Made by a program: the position numbers and the translations under genes
Notes under the pieces: generated by a model
Seen by the model: the letters and a program-made list of their open reading frames with translations, nothing else
Database searches by the model: none
Told to the model about the DNA's origin: nothing
Assembly (NCBI GenBank): GCA_021234155.1
Contig: JAJEKV010000011.1
Span: forward strand, 23,490,101 to 23,554,100
Origin: Isoetes taiwanensis
Lineage: Eukaryota > Streptophyta > Lycopodiopsida > Isoetales > Isoetaceae
Length of the DNA: 64,000 nucleotides
Direction: 5' to 3'
In this document: in pieces, positions 45,396 through 56,662 of the stretch
How positions within the stretch are numbered: the stretch's first letter is position 1
How the letters are laid out: the number at the start of each line of letters is the position of its first letter

Positions 45396-45963
45396 ATGGT
45401 AACTTTGCAAGAACATCCTCGCTGGGCTGATCCGGAATACCTGCAAGCATGCGGCAGAGTTAATACGTGCACTTTTGATGATTTTTTTAGCAACTTTTGG
45501 GAGCATCGATGGCGTCACGGTCCAACCACTGAGCTTGCAAGGCAGCTGATCAACTTCATTATCGATCGCTATACTCGTCATCTCCCTCCACTGGAGGAGA
45601 AATTCGAGTCATGCAAGGTTCACTCTAAGTGCTTTGGGACTTCTTGAACCCCCCTCAGAGTTAGAAGATAGGCTAGAACAGTTGAAGGACATGCTTTTCC
45701 ATGGTTTCATGGCCTACTCTCTGAATCAGTATGTGCCTCTGGTCATTCCTACTAATGAGAAGAATAGGATTTATATCCTCATTGAACTTTACAACTTCCA
45801 TTACAAATCTTTTGTGGATATTGGTAAGCTCCTATTCCGTTCCCTTGACTTCAACATCCTGTGGTTACTGTCTAAATTCCCCACCTGGGATACAATTCCT
45901 TGGGATACACGTGACCTATGGCTACATAGCACACATCACATAATACGTACATATCACAGGTGA
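45396..45963 (+). pseudogene. W, unknown protein, one frameshift
   Basis: Begins MVTLQEHPRWADPEYLQACG and continues with LINFIIDRYTRHLPPLEEKF. A one-base shift near 45,615 moves to the frame ARFTLSALGLLEPPSELEDR ... FMAYSLNQYVPLVI ... WLLSKFPTWDTIPWDTRDLW. Every block has its counterpart in W', 1 kb downstream, so W is an older tandem duplicate. No family recognised. Upstream lies a pyrimidine-rich stretch with CTTGC words similar to that before W'. Confidence 0.65.
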
Positions 45964-46165
45964 AGATACTCCATTGGAATATGTGTATAAACTGGTATAA
46001 AGATTTTCATAGAAATTAAGTATATAAGCAAGTGATTTCCGTGTAATTAAGTAACATCCTCATATTATCATGTATTATCTTGGCAATCTTACACTTTTAG
46101 TGTAATTGAATGATTTCTTCTACCATTTTCCTTGTATTTTCTCATGTGAATGTTTTATTTGTGGT

Positions 46166-46368
46166 CATATTCGCAAGAGTACCCGCGGTCTGAAATCGCC
46201 TCGATTACAAATTATTGAAGGGCCTATTTCAAGACCGTGGCTACAAAGCGATCTTAATACGTGGATCCGGTTTAGTTCTGAGGCCCATCTTTCGCGATCA
46301 GAGCCACGGTGCGAAATCGACTCAGTTACAAATTATTGAAGGGCCTATTTCGCCACCACCAAAGGGTA
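46166..46368. repeat. Hairpin cluster 6 (degenerate), after W
   Basis: Weak copies: near 46,166-46,200, 46,228-46,254 and 46,293-46,318 (right arm GCCACGGTGCGAAATCG intact), with the spacer GTTACAAATTATTGAAGGGC that also separates the good hairpins of cluster 7. The cluster starts about 200 bp after the W stop. Confidence 0.65.
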
Positions 46369-46469
46369 TAATACTTCAGCATTATTGGTATTATTCTTCA
46401 ACTTTCTTGGTATTATACTTCAACAGTATTAGTATTATACTTCAACATTATTGGATTCATAGCTATAAA

Positions 46470-46925
46470 TTCTTTCACCTTGCTTTCACTTCTCACCTTT
46501 GTTCCATGTTTTCACCTTGCTTTCACTTCTCGTGTTCTCACCTTGCTTTCACTTCTCACCTTGTGTTCCGTGTTCTTTGCTAATTGATCTTGATCCTTGC
46601 TTCTTGCTCCTTCATCTTCGTGCTACTTCATGCTACTTGGTCTTGTTCCTTGCTCTTGATCTTGCTACTTGATCTTGTTGCTTGCTTCCTTGCTCCATGA
46701 TCTTCCTTGTTCCTTGCTTCTTGCTACTTCATCTTGATCCTTGTTCCTTGCTACTTGATCTTCCTGCTCCTTGCTACTTGGTCTTCCTTCTTCCTTGATC
46801 TTCTTGCTCCTTGATCTTCCTTGTTCCTTGCTTCTTGCTACTTGATCTTGATCCTTGTTCCTTGCTACTTGGTCTTCTTCCTTGCTCTGCTCCTTGTTCC
46901 TTGCTCCGTCGGTGATCCTTGCTTG
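46470..46925. repeat. CTTG-rich minisatellite before W'
   Basis: Irregular repeats of TTGCTCCTTGATCTTGCTACT-type words, all pyrimidine-rich on the + strand, running up to the W' start. Upstream are repeats of CACCTTGCTTTCACTTCT. A shorter relative lies before W (45,240-45,390). It may act as promoter or leader sequence, but this is inference. Confidence 0.7.
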
Positions 46926-46934
46926 CTTTTGCAA

Positions 46935-47531
46935 ATGATTGGACCCAATCCTCCCTGGGCTACTCCAGAAGGCCTGCAAGCATGCCCCAGGCATTCTGTG
47001 CGGCCTGAAACTGATGAGCTATTTGACCATTTCTTGGAGTGGAGGTTGCACCACAGTCCCACCAAGGAGTTTGCAATGGAGTTGATCAACTTCATTCTGG
47101 AGCGATTTGATTGTGGTCATGAGCCACTGATGGAAATTAATCCATCTGAATGTTATAGGAGACTTGCAATGAGGGGAATTCTTGAACCCCCTCCTTATCT
47201 GGACGAGATGCTACAACAGTTCAGGCCTCTTCTTCGTGCTGGTTATTTAGCACACTCTCTGGATCAATACGTATCAGAGTTCATTCATGAAATTTGTAAG
47301 GGACAGATGTATGGCCTTATTAGGACGTACTACAACGAGTACAACAACTTTGTGGAGTTGGGTCCGCTCTTCTTCCGTGAGTATCATCATGTGGAATTAC
47401 TTTTTCTAATGACTAGGTACCCCATATGGTGGGAAGAATCAGGCTGGGATACGCGTGAGCTCTGGTTTCCTAACCCAGCTGCGTGGGTTACCCCTCGCAG
47501 GGGAAGGGAAAGGGGAAGGGGAAGGGGTTAG
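46935..47531 (+). CDS. W', unknown protein, intact
   Basis: 198 residues. The ATG at 46,935 was chosen because W starts at the equivalent place (CAA-ATG, followed by ...WATPEGLQAC). Blocks: LFDHFLEWRLHHSPTKEFAM, LINFILERFDCGHEP, RGILEPPPYLDEML, YLAHSLDQYV, FFREYHHVELLFLMTRYPIW and WDTRELWFPNPAAW. The tail is GRERGRGRG, a small Gly/Arg nucleic-acid-binding-like end. Family unknown. Compared with W, which is frameshifted, conservation here suggests that this is the working copy. Confidence 0.7.
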   Translation: MIGPNPPWATPEGLQACPRHSVRPETDELFDHFLEWRLHHSPTKEFAMELINFILERFDCGHEPLMEINPSECYRRLAMRGILEPPPYLDEMLQQFRPLLRAGYLAHSLDQYVSEFIHEICKGQMYGLIRTYYNEYNNFVELGPLFFREYHHVELLFLMTRYPIWWEESGWDTRELWFPNPAAWVTPRRGRERGRGRG

Positions 47532-47693
47532 GAACCTAGGGGAAGGTTACTAGGGACATACTGCCGTGGTCTCTAGTAACCTTTGCTATCTATCATAAAT
47601 AATTCATATGATACCGTGTTAATATGTTCTCTAAATATTCTCTAATATGTTAATATGTTCTCTAATATGTTAATATTCTCTAGTTACAGGCCC

Positions 47694-48140
47694 ATATTTC
47701 GCACCGTAGCCACGGTGCAAAATTGACTCAGGTACAAATTATTGAAGGGCCTATTTCGCACCGTAGCCACGGTGCGAAGTCGACTCAGTTACAAATTATT
47801 GAAGGGCCTCGCACCGTAGCCACGGTGCGAAATTGACTGAGTTACAAATTATTGAAGGGCCTATTTCGCACCGTGGCTACAGTGCGAAGTACGTGGATCC
47901 AGTTTAGTTACAGGCCCATATTTTTGCGACCGCCGCCGGTCGCGAAAATCGACTCAGTTACAAATTATTGAAGGGCCTATTTCGCACCGTAGCCACGGTG
48001 CAAAATCGACTCAGTTACAAATTATTGAATGGGCCTATTTCGCACCGTGGCTACGGTGCGAAATACGTGGATCCAGTTTAGTTACAGGCCCATATTTTGC
48101 ACCGTGTCCACGATGCGCAATACATGCATCCAATTTACTT
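47694..48140. repeat. Hairpin array 7, about eight palindromes
   Basis: Copies roughly every 55-65 bp (about 47,695, 47,753, 47,808, 47,864, 47,931, 47,982, 48,040, 48,094), separated by GACTCAGTTACAAATTATTG or CGTGGATCCAGTTTAGTTAC. Arms alternate between AGCC and GGCT loops. The copy at 47,931-47,953 reads GCGACCG-CCGC-CGGTCGC, changed in both arms so that the stem is kept. The array lies between the convergent ends of W' (163 bp) and UV (94 bp). Confidence 0.95.
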
Positions 48141-48213
48141 ACAATACAGCATTTCGCACACTGAGCACTATCGAACTGATAAATAAACCAACTCTTTTAC
48201 AGTAGAGACGTTA

Positions 48214-50834
48214 TCAAGAGCTCTCAATACGGACATAACCTTTGCCTTGCCTACATCTCATTGATCTCCACTCCCTTGATCGCTCAACAGCTGCGGACTT
48301 GTACCAAGCTTCCCTCTTTTTTTCCCGCTGCGTTTTTTGTCTAAACAACTTAGCAAGTGTTGATTCACTCTGGTTCCGTGATTTCTTCACCCACTTGCAC
48401 ACGATCCTTTTGTAAAACCATTGACACATCTGCTGCAAGGAATTCCCAACTGAACCTCTGTGTTGAGTGAAACGGAAGAATGCATTCTTTGCTTGCTTAT
48501 GGGACTTCTCCATTCCCCGTGTATTCCAAATTCCCAGGCTTCCATATTCCTTGACAAACCACACGCCATGTGCGAACAGAATATGGACATAGTGAGTCAA
48601 ATTGGCCTCACCCCATGCCGTCAAGAAAGACTTAGTGAAGTTTGTGACTGCCTCCTGGAATTTGGCAACATCATTTTCCTGCACTACCTTTTTCTGCATT
48701 TCCTTTACCAGTACAGAGAAATCCTGCCATGCCTTGATTTTCTTCAGGCGTGATCTGCCACGATCATTTCGATCATCCTCAGCTGCAATAAGATCCTTGT
48801 AAGCTTCCCAAACACCAGATAAGTTCTCTTTCGTGGGAGGCAAAAACCTCTTAGCCTTTGGATCACCCATACTGGGTTTCAGGGGAACCTTGCCGGATAC
48901 CTTTGGATCTTGAAGTATTTTGTAGTGCCCACCATGAAGTCCCACATTAGATAACACCTTTTCAACTTCATGCATGCAGCTTCCCTAGAGCTTTGGGGTG
49001 ATTTATTCCAAGCAAACAGGATACTCATGTAAACCATCTTGTCTATGATTCTCAAGAAAGCATGAAGGGTGCATATGTGTACTCTTTTTAACGGAATTGA
49101 CAGAATTGGCATCAAGGTTGTGTCCTTCTCTTCTCTATTTGGTGGCTCATCCTGGACACAGTCTAATGTACTCTTGTCTAACCCAGCTGAATCTCTTCTC
49201 GCATAGAGACAGTAGGGACAAGCATGAGTAGTCTTACCAGCACTATGCTTCATTCTGTACATGCATTTTATTGTCTTCAAATCTGCAGCAAGATGCCATT
49301 CAACCTCGTACTCACCATATCCAGGAACTGCAAGTTTTTCTCCGATTCCGTGAGAGGCAATCATTGTGGGGATGGGTGTTTGATCAAAAACCCATTTCAG
49401 TATACTGTGATTTTCCTCTGGTACCTGAAATAAACCAACCCACCAAATGTGATCTTCAGACTGGACGGAAAACTTACCATCTAGATTTGACTCTTCATTC
49501 CCTGTATTCAAAGCTCTATTCATTAGACTCAGTGAAACCCTCTCGTACTTCTCGCCTTTCACCAATTCCATTTCATCCAGCTTCAAAACAATTCTTAGTT
49601 TGCCAGCGCACTCTTCTACCTTCATATCATAAAATCGAACCAAAAGCTGAAGCATTCTACTTAAGTCTATCCAGCAATTGTTATTTTCATTAAGGCAGAA
49701 AGTATCACCAAACTTCGATTTCTTCTTGCCCGGTATAAGATGGCAATGTATCTAAATTGACACTACTGGTCAGCTGATACATATCACCAAGAAGCTCTTG
49801 CACTTGTCTGTTTCTCGATGACCTACAAGTACTCACACTAGTCATCCTTGGTAGTAGAATAGTTTTGGTAATGCCTTGTTGTTTAAGGCCATCCTGCAAG
49901 CATCTGAACAAAGCAATGTAAGCTTGCCTACTTATTCCGACATTGTCACACAGTTCTTGCACTAATTCTGAGGTTTGACCGTTCCCCAACTCCTGCAGCA
50001 GTTGGTCACTTTTCTAAGTTGAATGCTACCAGGAAGCTTTAACATTTCTAATACATCATCTTTAGTAACCAATTTCTTTAATAAACGGGCAATATTGGCA
50101 AGTTTTCTCTTATTTTCTTCTGCCAGATTTGGATCAACAAGCTTTTTAATAGCCACGACCCTTTTTTTTTAGCCTCCACCCCCAGGGGCTAATATATTTA
50201 TGGGCTTCAGGTTTCTTGCCCTCTCCCTGATCCCCAGTGGAGTTCTTTTCAAGCGTTTGACTCGCTTGTGAAGGGAATCATTTTCTTGCGCAACCCTCTT
50301 CATTCCTTGCTGCAGCGATTTCATCTCCGTCACCAATTTCTGATTTTCTACCTCCAATTCATTGAGCTTGCGGCATTGTTGAGACAGAAAGTAGTTCGCC
50401 TGTTGGAGCTGATTAACATCTGATAAAACTTCGCAATTGAATCCATACAAGTGGTTATACATGGCACGCAAATGTGGATCAGTATTACCATTAACCAAAT
50501 TATTACAGTAACCTAGTAACCCTTGCTGTCCCTTACAAGCAAATTCAATAAGACCGGATGCATAGTGGAAGTTTGGATGGGCTCGAGTGAAAGGATCACA
50601 AGGATACAATTGGCCTTTAGCCCAGAGGTCTATATTCATGGCTCCAGAAGCTCGCAATGCATTTTCATCTATTGGTTGCTTCCAAGTGAACTTATTCCCT
50701 ATAAAGGCGCATCCTTTTGGCACTTGCACTCTAAATTGACCCTCGGAATTAGTTTGATCCTGAAACAGAAGTATTAGAACCAAGAACACTCAAAGGAATG
50801 CAATGACAACTCGGAAACCAAATACCTTTGCCAT
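48214..50834 (-). pseudogene. UV, long transposase-like gene, several frame breaks
   Basis: Exon 1 is MAK (50,834-50,826), then a 66 bp intron (50,760-50,825). Next comes an N-terminal region with a coiled coil (VNQLQQANYFLSQQCRKLNE ... HKRVKRLKRTPLG). A TAA at 50,169 is in frame with what follows (RVVAIKKLVDPN), so it probably joined on. The C-terminal two thirds has IVLKLDEMEL, a Cys pair CPYCLYARRD, KRVHICTLHAFLRIIDKM and HYVHILFAHGVWF, then GIWNTRGMEKSHKQAK and RFTQHRG. An early acidic residue, a zinc-like pair and a late G-EK helix suggest an RNase H-fold transposase, with KDZ-like families one possibility. I do not recognise the exact family. Frame changes lie near 49,990, 49,715 and 48,970. 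It is the last gene before the right terminal repeat, reads inward, and is the best candidate for the element's own transposase. Confidence 0.55.
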
Positions 50835-51262
50835 TGACGTTGCAAAAGACCGAGAACCGGAGCGGAGCTTAGAACTAGGAAGATTCTTGCCAACAAACAG
50901 AGCGTTCGCTCTATTTGCTGGCAAGAATCCGCCATAATTCGAATTCAAACAATGCTTGGGCGCGATGGCAAGATCGTTGGCACTCGATGGCGCGATGGCA
51001 AGCTCGATGGCGCGAGAGCAAGCTCGATAGCAAGCTCGATGGCGCTGAAGCTCGATGGCGCTGAAGCTCGGTGGGAAAATGAAAATCCTAGATGTAATCA
51101 TCAAATATTCAGGTCGTTAGGAAATAATGATTGCAAAGTTAGGTTCGGAAGTTAGGTTCGGAGGTTAGGTAGTTAGGTTAGGGGAGAGTGAAAGTTAGGT
51201 ATGGAGGGGGGGAAGCTAGGTTCGGGATCCTACGTGGCGACCGTCCTAATATATTCTTACAA

Positions 51263-51294
51263 GGCCCTTATTTGACCTCAAAAAAACTCTAATG
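51263..51294. repeat. 32 bp terminal repeat, set B right end (TIR-C)
   Basis: Identical to 33,690-33,721. It lies about 430 bp upstream of the UV start. Sequence outside it is AT-rich and unrelated to UV. No direct duplication was found when its outer flank (TTGACGAC) is compared with that of TIR-B (outer flank GTTGGAGA as read on the + strand). Confidence 0.75.
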
Positions 51295-52388
51295 TTGACG
51301 ACAGTGGGAATGACACAATAAATCAAGCTGGCCATAGTCACATTTAGCATATATATTCTGTTATTCCATGTAGACCTTGCTAATGATGAACATAACATTA
51401 ATTTCTATTGAATTCTAGCATATACGTAATTTCTATTCAAATTAAATAATGAATTTGCCCTCTTCCATATGATGTCTTTACACGTTAATCACCACTTCCA
51501 AATAGATTAATACATTCGATTTTGCTATAGTCTTTAAGTAATTGTATTTTGTATATGATCCCAGCTTCGCATTTCGCCTTCACATTACGAATCATTATAC
51601 AAGGGCACACCTCCTTGCATATACATTATAGTACTTTAGCCACAAATAAGAATCAAATTTAGCAAACGAAAGCTTCCTATTGTGAATTAGATCTACACAT
51701 GTTGCTTCTTCTAATCATAAATAGAACACTTATATAACACTTCTTATAACACTTATATAACATTTCCAAAATACTTTTTGATCCCTACTTAATTATATCC
51801 ATATGCTCACTTGATTTCTTATCTCCATATCGTCCAAGTTATATCATCTTCCTCTCCATTATTCTTTTCATCCTAATTTCACATTTTATCTTCACATTAC
51901 GCATCAATTGTATTTTGCACGTACGAAAACAACACCATATAGTATTCCGCTTGAAATCTTATAGTATTTTGCGAATCTTGTTATACAGTATAGCAAAATT
52001 TGTACTTGCATACCCCACAAACGAGGAACTTTACGTACGGTGTAGATTAAGGAATAAGGGGTGAATATGCCTATCCAACAGCTCTCGCTGCCCGGAGTCA
52101 CCCCCCGTGTGAATATGCACCCAAACCAAAGGGGGTTTAAGGGGGATTTTAATTTAAATGTATTGGATTCAATGGTTGTGTTAATTAATGTCAATGGTAG
52201 TTATGTGTTGGTTGTTATAGTAAAAAAAATTTTGGGCCCTTCGGGCCCTTAAAAAAAAAACAAACATAAGAACATGTAAGAATAAAAAGAAAATATAGTA
52301 ATATGAAACTTGAGTAACTATAATATTATAGCATAATGTAATATAATTATATACGCTATTAAAGCATTTTATTTAGAAATTTATTGAA
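51295..52388. other. AT-rich non-coding block, related to 35.9-36.4 kb
   Basis: No gene. 51,400-51,590 resembles the reverse complement of about 36,050-36,300. A hairpin GGGCCCTTCGGGCCC lies at about 52,237-52,251. Confidence 0.55.
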
Positions 52389-52544
52389 TTATTGCTCTAC
52401 ACGTTCGTTGATTTGCGCCTCGACAGCTTCAACGACATCTTCTTGTGGAGGATGGTTTATCTCGTACGTGATGCCTTCTGCTTGCATGACTCCCATTCGT
52501 GATGTTGAGCCTGCGCCTCGTCTATTTCGTGCCATTCGTCTCAT
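52389..52544 (-). CDS. Small basic/acidic protein, 51 residues, unknown
   Basis: Too short to be noticed easily. It reads MRRMARNRRGAGSTSRMGVM, then EGITYEINHPPQEDVVEAVE, and ends NERVEQ. A basic N-terminus and an acidic, helix-prone C-terminus look like protein rather than chance translation in AT-rich DNA. No family recognised. It may be the end of a larger spliced gene or Helitron-associated; the GGGCCC hairpin lies 140 bp downstream. Confidence 0.35.
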   Translation of the reverse strand: MRRMARNRRGAGSTSRMGVMQAEGITYEINHPPQEDVVEAVEAQINERVEQ

Positions 52545-55500
52545 TGTAATAGTTGCAATTGTTCTCTATCATTAAAAAAACAACACAAGGTTAGAAGAAA
52601 AAGAGTAACACAAGCTTATAATTCTAATTGTGTATTTTTAGTTATAATGGTGGAAGGGTTATTTTTTTTTGTTCACAGAATGAATGATGGTTATGAAGGG
52701 GCGGGCTTCTACGAAAATAGAAAAGCAAATTTAGGTTAGGGTTTTCGACATGACTTCTGAGGGCCGGATTCTGTTGAGGTGTTGCGTTCACAGGAGGTAA
52801 GCATGGTCGAATGTGGTGGATGGAGCAAGCAAACCGACTATCATGAAGCTTCTGGCATGCAGATTGCTACATATTCAGGCAGGAGTTTCGGTTTGAACAG
52901 TGCAACAGTGGATGTTCGGCCCTGCCATGCAGGTTTCTGCTGTTCAGAACTGCCGGATTGAAGGGTGCAACAGTGGGAAGTCTGGCATGCAGATTGTAAT
53001 GCTACATATTATTGGAGTTTCGGATTGGCCCTGCCATGCTTGTTTTTGTGTGCAGAAATCCCGAATTAAAGAGTGCTGGATTGAAGCAAAGGATTGGGAC
53101 TTGCATGTCGATTGACGGTATGGGAGGCTGGATATTCTGGGCTCCAATTCCGAACTAAGGCGCAAATTCTAAGCAGATGGGAGGTTCCACTTTACCATGC
53201 TAGAATTTTCCCTGCACGTTTCGGATCCTGAGAACCAACAGCAGATAACACAACACTTTCTCTACAATGTTTTAAGAAGAATATGTAGCATTATAACACA
53301 ATCACATCGTTTCATGCATTGTTCCAATATGTAGATCTGCCATGAAACAGAATGAAACAGAAGAACGGATTCTCTTGTGAATGCTGGCTAATTCCAAATA
53401 AGATTTAAACAGAAAACATTGTTAGCAAACAAAACAACACAAACTTCCATACCACAATTGTTGGATGAGGGAGACGGATCAACAGGTCGGAACACACAAG
53501 AGCCTTTGAGAGAACATAAGTTTGCTGGATTCATGGATATGAATGAGGAGCTGAAGATAAGAACCGTTAGATTGTTAGAGCTAATCCACATCAACGCTCC
53601 AAAAAAGCCGCACTCTAGAAATACTATTTAGTATGGCCCAATGAATACAGCACTGAAATCATAGGAAAACCATGCAAAAAAGCGTACAAAATCACAAAAA
53701 CAACCCCCTGTTATAATGCTACATATAGAATCACTAGTAATGGTGCCCAGCGTTGCTGGCATAAGTTAAGAACGTGTAAATAATGTTTAAGAGAATGTAA
53801 GATGCCATATAATGGATGGTTTTACCTCAGTATTCCTTCCTTGATCAATAAGCATCTTTAGCACTCATGTGAAGCATCATGCTGGAATAGTTTTTAAAAA
53901 CATAGTCTATTTTAAAGCTCTTTTCTTTTGCTCCAGTGTTGAAAACCTGTAAATGTTGACGTTTACACTAATGCATAGACTCAAGCCTCTTGGCCTAAGT
54001 ATTATGTTGGATTTTATGAAGGATTTGATAACCATTGGCAACTTGCTTTATTAACTTTACGACGCTGATATTCTTTCTTGAATGCCATAATTATTCCAAC
54101 ATTGTAATTCTGAATTGCAAAGTTTCTTCAAATTTCCTTCCAGTTCTTTATTTCTCATGACTTCGACTATAGTACACATGACTTGCGACTTTGTACTATA
54201 TTGGTGTGGCTATGTTTAATCTAATTGAGATGATAAAGAGTTAGTGAGTATTATAGTGCAACAAATCATAATACATCTAGGTAAGACAATGTATAATAGT
54301 TTGTCATCTTTAAGAGCAACAATTGGATTGCTTTTTATATTCCAATATGAAGATAGCATTTGACACAAAAATAAATGCACAAACATTGGTAGAAATAACA
54401 TGGAAGAGTTTCTTCGCATTTGAAATGAGATAAGATTTGTTCTTCAAAATTATCATAGCAACATTATTGTAGCACCATTGCATCTAGACTTACTGCCAAA
54501 TCCATTAAGTGAGCATTACACTTGCCACCCCTGCATCTATAATTACTTGCCAAATCCGTTAGGTGAGAACTGCACCTGGAATCTTGCCTTTTACACTTAC
54601 ACAATCTCAGAATCTCAATCTACTTGCCTGCGTTCAACATTTATCCAATCTCAGAATCTCAATACCCAAAAGGTTACAACAGCCTTATTGTTGGTTCTAT
54701 ATAGTTACATGCAAAGCACGGTAAATGTCACAAATGTAGTCCATAAGAGGCATCATAAGAAACTATTTGTCATGATCCATGTCATGATCCAGCTTCCGCT
54801 GCTGCTGTAAACACAAGGATGATAAGATGTAAACACCGTTCTGTCGTAATAAAACTTGCTGGTGGAAACTGCCTTGGCACAGTTCTTCCAAGCAAATCAT
54901 CTTGTCATGCAAAACTTTTCAGTTTCATTACATAAAATTATGCAACGGAAGTTAGAACAAAATGCAAAGACTTGCTTTCTATTTTAAAAGACTGCCTATG
55001 TCTTTTCTTTATTTTTTGCCTTTGGCACATTCATGGTTGCCCTTCTCAGAACAGGATTAGATGGCCCATGTAAAGGGCCTGACTTCATGAAGAAAACACT
55101 GATCTAATCTGCCTTTGTGTGGGGCCATTTTCCTATGTGTTCTCCCCCCAACATGCTCCTTCAGTAGGTTTTTTCTATGATCAGTCATTTTGAGGAAGGT
55201 AAGGCCACTCAGAAGCACGGTGAAGAACAAACAGCCCTGTTGATAAAAAGTGCCATGTTAATAAGGTGGCACAGAAACAATAGGTTGGCATGTCATAATT
55301 AGTATGCCCTGGATAGCCCGCAGTATTTTATTTTATTTTTCCAACATGTAGCTTATTTATTCAATACATGGCAAATATCTTCAATATAACTTTTTCATTC
55401 AAGTAGCTTAGTTAGTATTTTCTTCAAATAAATTTGCATGTCTCCTGACCTGAGAACATTAAGATACAATAATGAAGACAAGAATGAAATGTCTAGGTCA

Positions 55501-56662
55501 TCCATCTCGATGTGATCAACTATCATTTCATGCGAAGTTAGATGGATTTATATGCTTTATAGCATGTTTTCTCTTCAGCTCTAGAAACTTCCTTCGTCTT
55601 CGTCAAGTCCCAGAGCATATCAATCTATCTTTGCTCTTGCCAGTGTAATTCATTTGGATGATTCAACTCAAAAATCCTGATCATCTTGCAGTTGGACTCT
55701 CATAAGGAAACGGCAGAATTGGGTTTGATCTGACTTCGACTTATGAACAATTTATGAGATCTAGATAACCTAAGATGCTGGTATATCTTAAAAAAGCTTC
55801 AAACAATCAACATCATTTTCGTCAAACGAAGCATTCATTTAGAAGTCAGAAGCAACTGACTTGTCTTAACCATGTAAAACTGACTGCTTAGCAGTAGGAA
55901 ACTGTGAACTTTGTGACACATAAATTACTTTCGTTTTTACAAATGGAGTATAAGGTGCCGGCTTACCTGAAATTGCAGCTTGATCGGAAGCCAACCTATT
56001 CATAGCACAAAAATCCATTTCAACCCTTCTAGTTCTCGCCCAAATCATGGTACCGGATCTGCACACTTCAGAGTCTTTGCATGGGGATGACTTCAAGGTC
56101 GGCCATGGCAATGGATTATTTCACCGCTGAGAAATTGCGGACCATGTCCCGAAAGATGCAGGGCCCCAACATCACTTGCCAAGTGAAAGAGAAGATTAGG
56201 GGAAAACCATATCTCAATGCAGGGGAAAGACAGCCATATCCAAGAGCTCCAAATGAAAAAGCCAACCTCCAAAGAACCCAGACTGCCATGGCCAAGAGCT
56301 CCACCACCACCACCCCCGCTTAAACGACCTTAAAAAAATTTAGGGCAAGCGCTGATGGTCGGGAAAGAATATTATGGTTCCTTGAGCTATTTCATCCAGT
56401 TGATCAGACCTCCCTGCACCTTTGAGTGGATGTGCTTGTAAAAACAGAGGCATGGCAACCTCGGATGTTATTGAGTAGACAGCGATAAACTGCAATCGCT
56501 GTGAATGAAGAGACCACCACCACCACCAGACCTATTCCAGGTTCCATGAAAGAACGACCTCCTCTAGACGGACAGCCATGGCCCGATATCTCGGCTTTAA
56601 TCTAGGCCTTTGGATGCGATGGAGAGGATTTAGGCCGTCCAGATTAGGGTTAGGGTTACTTT
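52545..56662. other. Long AT-rich stretch with little content
   Basis: No supported gene. 52,845-53,090 holds an imperfect repeat of about 125 bp: TCTGGCATGCAGATTG begins both units, and GCCCTGCCATGC recurs. Short frames at 53,419-53,631 and 56,081-56,323 have no recognisable features. Confidence 0.5.

Noticed and set aside
7402-51294. Endogenous giant virus fragment, suggested by 3' hairpins, a histone and a kinase
   Set aside because: No capsid, polymerase or packaging ATPase seen. Conserved spliceosomal introns, terminal repeats and a transposase-like gene fit a DNA transposon better. A viral ancestry for some genes stays possible.
53419-56323. Several 60-110 codon frames in the AT-rich stretch
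   Set aside because: No recognisable motif, no neighbouring gene structure and biased composition; not supportable as genes.
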